37,399 nucleotides of DNA from Deltaproteobacteria bacterium (GTDB taxonomy: Bacteria; Myxococcota_A; Polyangia; Haliangiales; Haliangiaceae). The notes below the pieces were generated by a model. The model was given only the letters and a program-made list of their open reading frames with translations. It made no database searches and was not told the DNA's origin. How positions within the stretch are numbered: the stretch's first letter is position 1; each line of letters starts with the position of its first letter. This document shows, one piece after another, positions 1-18,318 of this stretch. A program made the translations under genes and the position numbers. Location of the stretch: positions 1 through 37,399 of the forward strand of contig JAIOQA010000212.1 of the NCBI GenBank assembly GCA_021413675.1, in the 5' to 3' direction.

Positions 1-1719
1 CCGGTGCCGTCGCGCCACGGCGACGTGCCCGCCGGCTTCGACGCCTGGTTCGCGACCGCGTGCGCGCGCGATCGCGACGCGCGCTTCCCCTCGGCGGCGG
101 CCCAGGCCGAGGCGCTGGCGCGGCTGTGCACCACCGCCGGCGCCGGCGACACGCCCGCGCCGACCACCGCGCCGATCGCGCCGATCGCGCGCGCCACCGA
201 GGTCGTCCGCGATCCGGACATTCACGTCGCGCGCTGGCCGTGGCTCTTCGCCGCGCTCGCGCCCCTCGCGGTGCTCGCGTGGTGGCAGCCGTGGCGCGCG
301 CCCGCATCGGTGACCGCGCCGATCACGCCCGCGCCGATCGCCGCCCCCGCGCCGATCGCCGAGCCGCTGCGCGTCGCGGTCCTGCCGGTCGACGCCGGCG
401 CCGACGCCGAGCTCGGCGTCCTCGCCGACGCCGCGACCGAGGAGCTGATCGCGCGCCTCGCCGGCCGCCCCGGCCTGCGGGTGATCGCGCGCGCCTCGGT
501 CATGCGCCTGCGCGGCCAGCCCCACGCCGACCTCGCGCGCACCGCGGGCGAGCTCGGCGCGAACCGGCTGCTCGTCGGGCACATGACCCGCGGCGCCGAT
601 GGCGTGCGCCTCGCGCTGGAGCTGGTCGATCCGCGCGATCAGACCGTGGCGTGGACCCGCACGTACACGCGGCCCGACAGCGAACTCGAGAGCACGTGCG
701 CGCTCGCCGCCGCGGATCTCGCGGTCGAGCTCGGCGCGCCGCGCGGCGCCGCGCGCGCGCCGCGCGCCCCCGCGGCCTATCGCGCGTACCGCACCGGGCG
801 CGCGTACTGGACCCGCCGCGATCACGCCAACCTGCTGACCGCGATCCGCTACTTCGAGGACGCGCTCCGGCTCGATCCCGACTACGCCGACGCGTGGGTC
901 GGGCTGGTCGACGCGTACCTGCTCCTGCCGTGGATGGGCCCGACCCCGCGCGCGGAGGCCTACGCGAAGGCCCGGACCGCGCTCGATCACGCGATCGCGC
1001 TGGCCCCCGACTCCGCCGACGCGCAGGCCGCGCGCGGCAACTACCTGCTCGAGGCCGAGTGGCGCTTCCCCGACGCGGCGGAGGCCTACCACCGCGCGAT
1101 CCAGCTCGATCCCGACAACGCCGACGCCCACCAGTGGCTCGGCGAGCTCTTGTGCTACGAGCGCCGCTACGACGAGTCGCTCGCCGAGCTCGACCTCGCG
1201 ATCCAGCTCGATCCGCTGGTGCCCGCCAGCCACAAGGAGCGCGCCCGCACGCTCTACTACGCCGGCAAGTACGCCGACGCGGTCGCCGCCGGGGATCGCT
1301 CGCTCGCGCTCGATCCGACCCAGCCGTTCGCGCGCTACGGCCGCGGCTACGCGCTGGTCCGGCTCGGCCGCGTCGCCGAGGGCAAGGCCGAGATCCTCGC
1401 CGAGCCGATGCTGTCGTTGCCCGGGCTGGACGCGCTCCTGCTCGCGCAGGAGCTGTGGATCGCCGATCGCAAGGGCGATCGGGCGGAGGTCGCGCGCCTC
1501 GGCCCGATCGTCGCGCGCTCGAACCTCGCCGACATCTCGCCGTTCACCGCGGCGTTCGCGGCGGCGATCTCCGGCGATCGCGCCGCGATGCTCGCGCACA
1601 TCGAGCGCGGATTCGCGGAGCACGATCCGTGGCTGCCGCACATCGCGATCAACCCCGAGTTCGATCCCTACCGCGCCGACCCCGCCTTCGCGGCGCTGGT
1701 GGCGCGCTTCGGGATCTAG
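1..1719 (+). CDS. Ser/Thr protein kinase C-terminal part with TPR domain (5' truncated)
   Basis: The frame is open from base 1, so the true start lies outside the window. The first 45 or so residues (VPAGFDAWFATACARDRDAR, then an alanine-rich helix) look like the last helices of a bacterial Ser/Thr kinase domain. A Pro/Ala linker and one membrane segment follow (about residues 79-94, counted from the GTG at 4). Residues 122-245 resemble the TolB-like domain found in kinase- and adenylate cyclase-linked TPR proteins (LRVAVLPVD, then an ELIARLA helix). From about residue 257 to the end the protein is TPR-like, with repeated ALRLDPDYADAW, AIQLDPDNADAH and LALDPTQPFARYG helices. This predicts a membrane-anchored signalling kinase with a sensor or scaffold on the far side of the membrane. 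The catalytic part is not visible, so the kinase call rests on the short N-terminal remnant and the known architecture. Confidence 0.8.
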   Translation, partial: PVPSRHGDVPAGFDAWFATACARDRDARFPSAAAQAEALARLCTTAGAGDTPAPTTAPIAPIARATEVVRDPDIHVARWPWLFAALAPLAVLAWWQPWRAPASVTAPITPAPIAAPAPIAEPLRVAVLPVDAGADAELGVLADAATEELIARLAGRPGLRVIARASVMRLRGQPHADLARTAGELGANRLLVGHMTRGADGVRLALELVDPRDQTVAWTRTYTRPDSELESTCALAAADLAVELGAPRGAARAPRAPAAYRAYRTGRAYWTRRDHANLLTAIRYFEDALRLDPDYADAWVGLVDAYLLLPWMGPTPRAEAYAKARTALDHAIALAPDSADAQAARGNYLLEAEWRFPDAAEAYHRAIQLDPDNADAHQWLGELLCYERRYDESLAELDLAIQLDPLVPASHKERARTLYYAGKYADAVAAGDRSLALDPTQPFARYGRGYALVRLGRVAEGKAEILAEPMLSLPGLDALLLAQELWIADRKGDRAEVARLGPIVARSNLADISPFTAAFAAAISGDRAAMLAHIERGFAEHDPWLPHIAINPEFDPYRADPAFAALVARFGI

Positions 1720-1814
1720 CAAGATCTGGCCACGCCCCACCCGCGCGCGACGGGCGCGACCGGACGTCGCACGCCCTGGTTCGGGCCCCGATCCACGGTA
1801 GCCTGCGCCTCTCG

Positions 1815-2891
1815 ATGCACGCGCCCGCCCCCGTGGCCTCGCCCGACGACCGGACGCGCGTGCTGGCGCTCCTGCGCCGCCACGGCCACGCCACGGTCGC
1901 CTTCCAGGCGCTCGAGGCCGACTTCCGCTACTGGTTCGACGGCGACGACGCGGTGGTCGCGTACGTCGACACCGGCCGGGCCTGGGTCGCCGGCGGCGAG
2001 CCGATCGCCGCGCCCGAGCGCCTGCGCGAGGTCGCGGACCGGTTCGTGCTCGCCGCGCGCGCCGCCCGCCGCCGCGCCAGCTTCTTCGGCTGCGAGCAGC
2101 GCTTCGTCGACGCGACCGCGTGGCCAGCGATCGTCCTGGGCGAGCAGCCGGTGTGGCAGCCCGGCGCGTGGGATCACACGCTCGCGACCACGCCCTCGCT
2201 CCGCTACCAGCTGCGCCGCGCGCGCAAGAAGGGCGTGACCGTGCGCGCGCTCCGCCCCGACGAGGTCGCGCCGGGCAGCCCGCTGCGCCCGGTGATCGCC
2301 GCGCTCGGCGCGGAGTGGCTGGCGGCGCGCCGGATGGCGCCGATGGGCTTCCTGGTCCAGCTCGAGCCGCTGACCTACCCCGCCGAGCGCGTGATGATCG
2401 TCGCCGAGCGCGGCGGCGCGGTGGTCGGCTTCCTGTCGGCGATCCCGGTGCACGCCCGGCGCCGGCTGTTCATCGAGGATGTCCTCCGCGGTCGCGCCGC
2501 GCCCAACGGCACCAGCGAGCTGATGATCGACGCCGCGATGCGCGCCGCCGCCGACCTCGAGGGCGTGACCCTCGGGCTCGCGCCGCTGGCCGGCGACGTG
2601 CCCGCGCCGCTGCGCCTGGCCCGCGCGCTGTCGACGCCGCTCTACGACTTCCGCGGCCTGGCGGCGTTCAAGCACAAGCTGCGTCCAGATCGATGGGAGC
2701 CCATCTATCTCGCGGCGCCGCGCTGGGCGTGGTGGGCGCTCGGCGACGGCCTGACCGCGTTCGCGCGCGGCAGCCTGATCCGCTTCGGCCTGCAGACCCT
2801 CGCGCATCGCCCCGGCCTGCGCCTGCTCGCGATCGCCGCCGCGCTGGTCACCGCCATCGCCGTCGCGGTCCTGATCGCGACGCTGGTGTAG
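1815..2891 (+). CDS. DUF2156 (MprF C-terminal-like) aminoacyl-phosphatidylglycerol synthase family protein
   Basis: This 358-residue protein resembles the soluble GNAT-fold domain of MprF, which transfers an amino acid from aminoacyl-tRNA to phosphatidylglycerol and lowers membrane negative charge. Visible family features are FRYWFDGDDAVVAYVDTG near the N-terminus, the basic SLRYQLRRARKKGVTV segment, and the ending YDFRGLAAFKHKLRPDRWEP. There is no N-terminal multi-spanning flippase as in full MprF. Instead one hydrophobic helix closes the protein (about the last 24 residues), which suggests a tail-anchored form. I chose the ATG at 1815 because homology starts just after it; the open frame runs far upstream only because of the high GC content. 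It lies 95 bp after the kinase-TPR gene and 31 bp before the M20 gene. The substrate is not predictable from sequence. Confidence 0.82.
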   Translation: MHAPAPVASPDDRTRVLALLRRHGHATVAFQALEADFRYWFDGDDAVVAYVDTGRAWVAGGEPIAAPERLREVADRFVLAARAARRRASFFGCEQRFVDATAWPAIVLGEQPVWQPGAWDHTLATTPSLRYQLRRARKKGVTVRALRPDEVAPGSPLRPVIAALGAEWLAARRMAPMGFLVQLEPLTYPAERVMIVAERGGAVVGFLSAIPVHARRRLFIEDVLRGRAAPNGTSELMIDAAMRAAADLEGVTLGLAPLAGDVPAPLRLARALSTPLYDFRGLAAFKHKLRPDRWEPIYLAAPRWAWWALGDGLTAFARGSLIRFGLQTLAHRPGLRLLAIAAALVTAIAVAVLIATLV

Positions 2892-2922
2892 GCCGCCGCC
2901 GGTCCTGGTACGTTCGCGCGCG

Positions 2923-7690
<4,768 letters not shown>

Positions 7691-7801
7691 CCTGACGCCT
7701 GTCCACGCATCCGCGCGACCACGCAGGCCTTGCGCGGCCGCGCAGCGCGGTCACCCAACTTTTCACGAATACACGCGATCCGACGCGACCAGCGCGGGCC
7801 A

Positions 7802-7823
7802 CGGTTCTTGCATCGCAAGACCG
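7802..7823 (+). promoter_or_regulatory. Hairpin immediately upstream of the ppdK start
   Basis: CGGTTCTTGC (7802-7811) pairs with GCAAGACCG (7815-7823), with one bulged T and the 3-base loop ATC. It ends one base before the GTG start of ppdK. No clear Shine-Dalgarno sequence is visible between the two genes. It could be a translational control hairpin or a protein operator; neither is demonstrated. Confidence 0.4.
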
Positions 7824-7824
7824 C

Positions 7825-10620
<2,796 letters not shown>

Positions 10621-10621
10621 C

Positions 10622-11365
10622 TCAGGTCGCGTCGACCGCGGTCGCGACCGCCTCGACGACATCGTCGAGCGTGCGGCCGGTCGTGTCGACGACGTGGTGC
10701 GCGCGCGCGTACAGGCCCTCGCGCGCCGCGACCAGCGCGCGCAGCTCGGCGAACGCGTGCGGGCTGCCCGACATCGGGCGGCGATCGCCCTGCTCGAGCA
10801 CGCGGTTCCAGTAGTCCTCGGCGCGCGCCTTGAGCCACACCATCCGCGCGCGCTCGCCGAGCAGCGCGAAGTTCGAGGCGTCGTTGACGATCGAGCCGCC
10901 GGTCGCGACCACCATCGCGTCGCCGTCGGCGAGCAGGCGGTTCAAGACCTCGCGCTCGATGCGCCGGTAGTAGGCCTCGCCGTGGAGCTCGAAGATCTCG
11001 GCGAGCCGCAGGCCCGCGGCCTGCTCGATGCGCTGATCGACCTCGACGAACGGCACGCCCAGCCGGCGCGCGAGCCGCGCCCCGACGGTCGACTTGCCCG
11101 CGCCGCGCACGCCGAGCAGCGCGATCGGCCGGGTGCCCGGCCGCGAGGTCGCCCCGGCCAGCAGCGCCGCCGGCGTGGTGCCGAGCGCGGCCGCGACCTC
11201 GGCGAACCGGATCAGCGAGATATTTCCCTGGCCTGACTCGAGCTGGGCCAGGAACCGCTCGGACACGCCCGAGCGATGGCTCAACTCTCGGCGTGACCAT
11301 CCCTGCGAATCGCGCGTCGAACGGACACGCGACCCCACCGCGGACAAGAACGCATCGCTGCGCAT
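10622..11365 (-). CDS. boxR: BoxR/BzdR-type regulator: XRE HTH fused to shikimate-kinase-like domain
   Basis: This 247-residue protein has an XRE helix-turn-helix at about residues 8-70 (GWSRRELSHRSGVSERFLAQ, then LESGQGNISL). A shikimate-kinase-like domain follows from about residue 79, with Walker A GVRGAGKST at 85-93, FVEVDQRIEQ and VVATGGSIV. This fusion is the hallmark of BzdR/BoxR, repressors of benzoate degradation whose kinase-like domain binds the inducer benzoyl-CoA. The divergent boxC-boxB pair supports the name. The ATG at 11365 is preferred over the longer frame from 11473, whose extra residues precede the HTH without homology and would run through the promoter. A palindrome ends 2 bp from this start, suggesting autoregulation. 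A true AroK is unlikely because of the N-terminal HTH. Confidence 0.93.
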   Translation of the reverse strand: MRSDAFLSAVGSRVRSTRDSQGWSRRELSHRSGVSERFLAQLESGQGNISLIRFAEVAAALGTTPAALLAGATSRPGTRPIALLGVRGAGKSTVGARLARRLGVPFVEVDQRIEQAAGLRLAEIFELHGEAYYRRIEREVLNRLLADGDAMVVATGGSIVNDASNFALLGERARMVWLKARAEDYWNRVLEQGDRRPMSGSPHAFAELRALVAAREGLYARAHHVVDTTGRTLDDVVEAVATAVDAT

Positions 11366-11366
11366 G

Positions 11367-11386
11367 GGTCGCACTATATTGCGACC
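11367..11386. promoter_or_regulatory. Palindromic operator at the boxR start (candidate BoxR site)
   Basis: Perfect inverted repeat GGTCGCA (11367-11373) and TGCGACC (11380-11386) separated by 6 AT-rich bases. The core GCA-N6-TGC has the same spacing as the TGCA-N6-TGCA type sites reported, as I recall, for BzdR/BoxR. A third copy of TTGCGAC lies at 11413-11419, 34 bp from the copy at 11379-11385. Binding here would cover the boxR -10 and start codon. Confidence 0.65.
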
Positions 11387-11400
11387 TGTCAGCAGTACAA
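11373..11400 (-). promoter_or_regulatory. Candidate boxR promoter giving a near-leaderless mRNA
   Basis: Read on the minus strand, TTGTAC (11395-11400) and TATAGT (11373-11378) are 16 bp apart. TATAGT matches the sigma-70 -10 consensus at five of six positions; the -35 is weak. Transcription would start about 7 bases downstream, essentially at the ATG at 11365. The -10 lies inside the operator palindrome. Confidence 0.45.
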
Positions 11401-11412
11401 GAACTAAATTGC

Positions 11413-11441
11413 TTGCGACAAAAAGCTCCTCCCAGTAGATC
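11413..11441 (+). promoter_or_regulatory. Weak candidate boxCB promoter
   Basis: TTGCGA (11413-11418) and TAGATC (11436-11441) are 17 bp apart, about 30 bp before the boxC ATG. The -35 element overlaps the third TTGCGAC copy. The -10 matches consensus at only three positions. An AGGAG ribosome site follows at 11464-11468. Confidence 0.3.
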
Positions 11442-11471
11442 AACCCCCAGGCGTGCCCCGCCCAGGAGCCC

Positions 11472-13094
<1,623 letters not shown>

Positions 13095-13107
13095 GAAAGG
13101 GCCGCCC

Positions 13108-14517
<1,410 letters not shown>

Positions 14518-14542
14518 GCTGACCGAGTCGGAGTGACGAGGT

Positions 14543-14565
14543 GCCCGCGCCCGCAAGGCGCGGGC
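14543..14565. terminator. Hairpin terminator between boxB and the convergent regulator gene
   Basis: Perfect 9-bp stem GCCCGCGCC (14543-14551) / GGCGCGGGC (14557-14565) with loop CGCAA, followed by TTCGTCATTT. It lies between two convergent genes and could end transcription from boxCB. The T-rich tail is short, so strength is uncertain. Confidence 0.65.
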
Positions 14566-14569
14566 TTCG

Positions 14570-15562
14570 TCATTTCTGCGAGGCGCGGCGCCGGGGCTTC
14601 ACGCGCGGACTCGCCGCGATCGATGCGCCGATGCCATCGAGCAGCGTGCGCAGGCCGAGCTCGAACAGGGCGTCGAGATCGAGGTCGAAGCCGTCGGCGA
14701 GCTGCTGATGGATCCTGCCGAAGGTCGGGAAGCGGCCGGAGGTGGCGAGGGCAGCGAACGCGGGGGCGTGGGCGGTCATCCAGTCCTCGTCGCTCTGCCC
14801 GGTGTCGTTCTGGGCCTGGGCCTCGGCGTCGAGGTTGGTCGCGAGGCCCTGGATGAAGCTGTGCACCACGATGTGGAGGTTGAGCGTCATCGGCGCCGAG
14901 AGGCCGAGGCCGTCGAGGGCGCGCAGCATCCACTCGGCGTAGGCGAGGGTGTTGGGCAGGGGCTGCGGGCGCGTCACGATCATCACGCGGGCGAGCCACG
15001 GGTGACGGCGGAAGGCACGCCACTCGAGGCGCGCGGCCAGCTCGAGCTGCGCGCGCCAGCCGGCCGGCGGATCGTCGGGCAGCGGCTCCTCGCCGATGGC
15101 GTGCTCGGTCATCCATTGCAGGAGCTGATCCTTGCTGCGCACGTGGCGGTAGAGCGACATCGTCGGCACGCCCAGCTTTGCGGCGACGCCGCGTGCCGAG
15201 AACGAGGCGAGGCCCTCGTCGTCGGCCATCGCGATCGCGGCGCGCACGATGCGATCGCGGGTGAGCGGCGCGTCGTGGGGCGCGGGCGCGGCTCGCCGGG
15301 GCACGGCCACCACGGTGCCGACGCGCGCGGCGGTGCGCACGTACCCGTCGCGCACGAGGGCTTCGACGGCCCGGGTCGCGGTCGCGAGCGCGACGCCGAA
15401 CTCGGCCGCGATCGCGCGCACCGATGGCAACCGCACGTTGGGCCGGAGCGCGCCGGAGGCGATCCGGCGCCGGAACTCGGCGGCGATCTGCAGGTAGCGC
15501 GGACCAGGCGACTGTCCTAGGACAGGCTCGACGGGCGCGCGTCGGCGAGTGCGGGCTGTCAT
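14570..15562 (-). CDS. Fused GntR-TetR transcriptional regulator
   Basis: This 330-residue protein carries two DNA-binding domains. Residues ~20-90 form a GntR winged helix (YLQIAAEFRRRIASGALRPN, LPSVRAIAAEFGVALATATR). Residues ~97-150 form a TetR-type HTH (LTRDRIVRAAIAMADDEGLA, GVAAKLGVPTMSLYRHVRSK), followed by an all-helical ligand domain like TetR_C. The gene is divergent from a flavin monooxygenase, and two operator-like repeats lie in the 101-bp gap. By analogy with TetR-TetX style pairs it probably represses the monooxygenase-SRPBCC operon and responds to that enzyme's substrate. The start is the ATG at 15562. The 3' end faces the boxB terminator. Confidence 0.85.
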   Translation of the reverse strand: MTARTRRRAPVEPVLGQSPGPRYLQIAAEFRRRIASGALRPNVRLPSVRAIAAEFGVALATATRAVEALVRDGYVRTAARVGTVVAVPRRAAPAPHDAPLTRDRIVRAAIAMADDEGLASFSARGVAAKLGVPTMSLYRHVRSKDQLLQWMTEHAIGEEPLPDDPPAGWRAQLELAARLEWRAFRRHPWLARVMIVTRPQPLPNTLAYAEWMLRALDGLGLSAPMTLNLHIVVHSFIQGLATNLDAEAQAQNDTGQSDEDWMTAHAPAFAALATSGRFPTFGRIHQQLADGFDLDLDALFELGLRTLLDGIGASIAASPRVKPRRRASQK

Positions 15563-15611
15563 GGGTCAGTGACGGCGATGCTGGCGTTTTGGCGTGGTGC
15601 GAACGGCGGCA

Positions 15612-15650
15612 TGCGTACAGCGTACAGGCCAGATGCGTACGGCGTACGCA
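15612..15650. promoter_or_regulatory. Tandem operators of the GntR-TetR/monooxygenase divergent promoter
   Basis: Site 2 (15634-15650) is the palindrome TGCGTACGGCGTACGCA, perfect around one central G. Site 1 (15612-15628) starts TGCGTACAGCGTACA and matches it closely in the first 13 bases. The copies are offset by exactly 22 bp, about two helical turns. GCGTAC occurs four times in the block. Site 2 ends 13 bp before the monooxygenase ATG. Confidence 0.65.
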
Positions 15651-15663
15651 GAAAGTGAACAGC

Positions 15664-16845
15664 ATGACCTCCACCACGGTTCTGATCTCGGGCGCGGGCA
15701 TCGCCGGCCCCGCGCTGGCGTTCTGGCTCCACCGCCACGGCTTCGCGCCGACCATCGTCGAGCGCGCCCGGGCGCTCCGCGTCGGCGGCCAGGCGGTCGA
15801 CTTCCGGGGCGAGGCGCACCTCGGCGTGCTGCGCAAGATGGGCATCCTCGAGCAGGTGCGCGCCCGGCGGACCGACATGGGCGAGCAGACGTTCGTCGAT
15901 GGCGCGGGCCGACCGCTCGTGCGCCTGCCGGCGGTGTTCATGAGCGGCGACCTCGAGATCCAGCGCGGCGATCTGTGCCAGATCCTGTACGACGCCACGC
16001 GATCCACGACCGAGTACTGCTTCGGGGATGCGATCACCGCGCTCGTCGAGACCGATCGCGGCGTCGAGGTGAGCTTCGAGCGCGCGGCGCCGCGGACGTT
16101 CGATCTGGTGATCGGCGCCGATGGCCTGCACTCCGGGGTGCGCGCGCTCGCGTTCGGCGAGGAGTCGAGGTTCCTGCGGTTCCTCGGCTACCACGTCGCC
16201 GCGTTCACGCTGCCGAACCAGTGGGGCCTGGTCCGGCGCGGCCTCACCCACAGCGTGCCGGGGCGCGCGGTGTGCCTGTCGAGCGCGCGGGCGCCCGCCG
16301 AGGCGCGCGCGCTGCTGGTGTTCGCGTCGCCGCCGCTCGCCTACGACCGCCGCGATCTCGACGCGCAGAAGGCGATCGTCCGCGACACCTTCGCCGGCAT
16401 GGGCTGGGAGACGCCGCGCGTGCTCGCGGCGCTCGAGCGCGCCGACGACCTCTACTTCGACGCGGTCGCGCGCATCGAGCTCGACACCTGCGCGCGCGGC
16501 CGCATCGCGCTGCTCGGCGACGCCGCGTTCGGCGGCACCCTCGGAGGCCAGGGCACCGGCGCGGCGATCATCGGCGCCTACGTCCTCGCCGGCGAGCTCG
16601 CCGCCGCGCGTGGGGACCATCGCGCCGCGTTCGCGCGCTACGACCAGCGCATCCGCGCCTACGCGACCCGCTGCCAGAACGGCGCCGCCCACGCCGGCCC
16701 GTTCTTCGCGCCGCGATCGCGCGCGCGCCTGTGGCTGCGCAACGCGATGTACCGGGTGCTGTCGTCACGGGCGATGGCCGGGGTGATGCGCCGCCTGGTC
16801 ACGAGCGCCGCGGATGCCATCGCCCTGCCCGACTACGCGACCTGA
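15664..16845 (+). CDS. FAD-dependent aromatic-ring monooxygenase (TetX/PHBH-fold family)
   Basis: This 393-residue flavoprotein has the class A monooxygenase pattern: an N-terminal Rossmann FAD motif (VLISGAGIAGPALAFWLHRH), the middle DLVIGADGLHSGVR motif, and the GD motif near the C-terminus (RIALLGDAAFGGTLGGQGTG). GDLEIQRGDLCQILYDA is typical of the TetX-like branch. Such enzymes hydroxylate aromatic or polyketide-type substrates with NAD(P)H and O2. The ATG at 15664 follows GAAAG; a GTG three codons upstream is in frame. It is divergent from the fused regulator, and an SRPBCC gene starts 2 bp after its stop. Detoxification of an aromatic or antibiotic-like compound is a reasonable inference, but the substrate is unknown. 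Confidence 0.88.
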   Translation: MTSTTVLISGAGIAGPALAFWLHRHGFAPTIVERARALRVGGQAVDFRGEAHLGVLRKMGILEQVRARRTDMGEQTFVDGAGRPLVRLPAVFMSGDLEIQRGDLCQILYDATRSTTEYCFGDAITALVETDRGVEVSFERAAPRTFDLVIGADGLHSGVRALAFGEESRFLRFLGYHVAAFTLPNQWGLVRRGLTHSVPGRAVCLSSARAPAEARALLVFASPPLAYDRRDLDAQKAIVRDTFAGMGWETPRVLAALERADDLYFDAVARIELDTCARGRIALLGDAAFGGTLGGQGTGAAIIGAYVLAGELAAARGDHRAAFARYDQRIRAYATRCQNGAAHAGPFFAPRSRARLWLRNAMYRVLSSRAMAGVMRRLVTSAADAIALPDYAT

Positions 16846-16847
16846 GC

Positions 16848-17324
16848 ATGTTCTATGTTCCGTCCATGGGAACGACCCGAGTGACCCAGTTCGCGAACGC
16901 GGCGCGCGCCGCGGTGTACCGCGCATGCCTCGACGAGCACGCGGTGGCGCGGTGGATGGTGCCCGATGGCATGCGCAGCCAGGTCCACGTGTTCGAGCCG
17001 CGCGAGGGCGGCGCGTTCCGGATCTCGCTCACGTACGACACGGTGAGCGGCACCGGCAAGACCAGCGCGCACACCGACACGTTCCACGGGCGGTTCGTGA
17101 CCCTCGTCCCCGACGAGCGGATCGTCCAGACCGTCGCCTTCGAGACCGCCGACCCCGCGATGGCTGGCGCGATGACCATCACGATCGCGCTGCGCGACGC
17201 CGGCGGCGGCACCGAGATCGAGTACGTACACGAGGGCGTGCCCGAGGCGGTCTCCGCCGCGGACAACGAGCTCGGCACGCGGATGTCGCTCGCCAAGCTG
17301 GCCGCGATCGCCGAGAGCGGTTGA
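16848..17324 (+). CDS. SRPBCC (AHSA1/START-like) domain protein
   Basis: This 158-residue protein is close to the AHSA1 branch of the SRPBCC superfamily: ARAAVYRACLDEHAVARWMV at the N-terminus, a FRISLTYD strand, FVTLVPDERIVQTVAFET, and a long C-terminal helix. These helix-grip folds bind hydrophobic ligands. It starts 2 bp after the monooxygenase stop, so the two are co-transcribed and may act on or bind the same small molecule. An alternative ATG at 16866 would remove six residues (MFYVPS) and begins where homology begins. No catalytic residues are recognisable. Confidence 0.82.
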   Translation: MFYVPSMGTTRVTQFANAARAAVYRACLDEHAVARWMVPDGMRSQVHVFEPREGGAFRISLTYDTVSGTGKTSAHTDTFHGRFVTLVPDERIVQTVAFETADPAMAGAMTITIALRDAGGGTEIEYVHEGVPEAVSAADNELGTRMSLAKLAAIAESG

Positions 17325-17354
17325 TGTCGCGACATCCCCGCGGTACCACGCCGC

Positions 17355-18306
17355 ATGCGCGCACCTCTTCGCGGCCTCGCCTGGGCGACGATGCTCACCA
17401 CGATCGCGAGCTGCAAGCAGGATCCCGCGACGTCCTCCTCCAACGTCACCGGGCTCGCGAACCCGAAACCCTCGCCCAGCGGCACCCCGCCCGCGACGGC
17501 CGCAGCCGCCGCGCCACCCGCGCCACCGCCGGCCGCCGCGCTGACGATGACCGTGAACGGGCTCGCGCTCGCGCCGCGCACCGCGCTCGCCTCGACCCGC
17601 GGCGGTGAGGTCATCCACGTCGAGCTCTCCACCATCGCCGGCCGCACCTGCGATGACCTGTTCGGCCACGACGGCATCTCGCTCGGCGCCGACGAGGTGC
17701 TGGTCTCGCTCGACCTCGCGCGGCCGATCGCGGGCGACCGCGACGCGACCGGCCGGACACCGCCGCCCGGATCGCTGCCGATGCAGGTCACGCACGCGAG
17801 CTGGCCCAGCGGCCAGGACGGGCTGCAGCGACTTCTCCGTCGGCGCCGGCGGTCCGAAGGTCACGCTCGGGCTCGACGGCGTCGTCGCGGTCACCTCGTG
17901 CGGCGATCGCGGACCGACGCCGGTCCCGCCGCTCCAGCCGATCACCGTCACGAACGGCTCGCGCACCCTGCCGATCCGCGGCGCGCTCATCACCCACGAT
18001 GACCAGGGCGCGTGGACCCTCGAGCTGTCGAGCCTGCCCCGCCGCTGCGGCGCGAACGGCGGCGACGGCGACCCCGGCGACCTCGTCATCGAGCTCCACC
18101 ACCGCGATCCGGGCCCGTTCCTGAACGTGTACGGCGATCTCGCGCCGATCCAGCAGAACTTCACCCTCGCCGACTACAAGGACGTCACGCTGACGCCCGG
18201 CGGCGACGTCAAGGGCACCGCCCCCATCGACGTCGCGGTCGAGGTCGCGATCGCGGGCTTCCCGCTCGCGGTGCACGGCAAGGTCACGGCGACACCGTGC
18301 CCATGA
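17355..18306 (+). pseudogene. Lipoprotein gene interrupted by a single-base frameshift
   Basis: The N-terminus (MRAPLRGLAWATMLTTIASC) is a lipoprotein signal peptide with the lipobox Cys at residue 20. A Pro/Ala/Ser linker and a beta-rich domain follow. Near 17820 the sensible translation leaves this frame, which turns arginine-rich, and continues in the +1 frame as CSDFSVGAGGPKVTLGL up to the stop at 18304-18306. Dropping one G from the GGG at 17820-17822 restores a continuous product of about 316 residues (SGQDG joined to CSDF). The restored protein has two Cys in its body that could pair. I know no family for it. It may be a true null allele or an assembly error. The convergent SpsF-like gene ends 13 bp downstream. 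Confidence 0.75.
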
Positions 18307-18318
18307 TGCGCGCGCGGG

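Noticed and set aside
60..1814. Long + frame preceding the DUF2156 protein
   Set aside because: It overlaps the kinase-TPR gene in another frame and is Arg-rich noise; recognisable sequence starts at the ATG at 1815.
10622..11365. Shikimate kinase AroK
   Set aside because: The N-terminal XRE helix-turn-helix and the divergent boxC-boxB genes identify a BoxR-type regulator.
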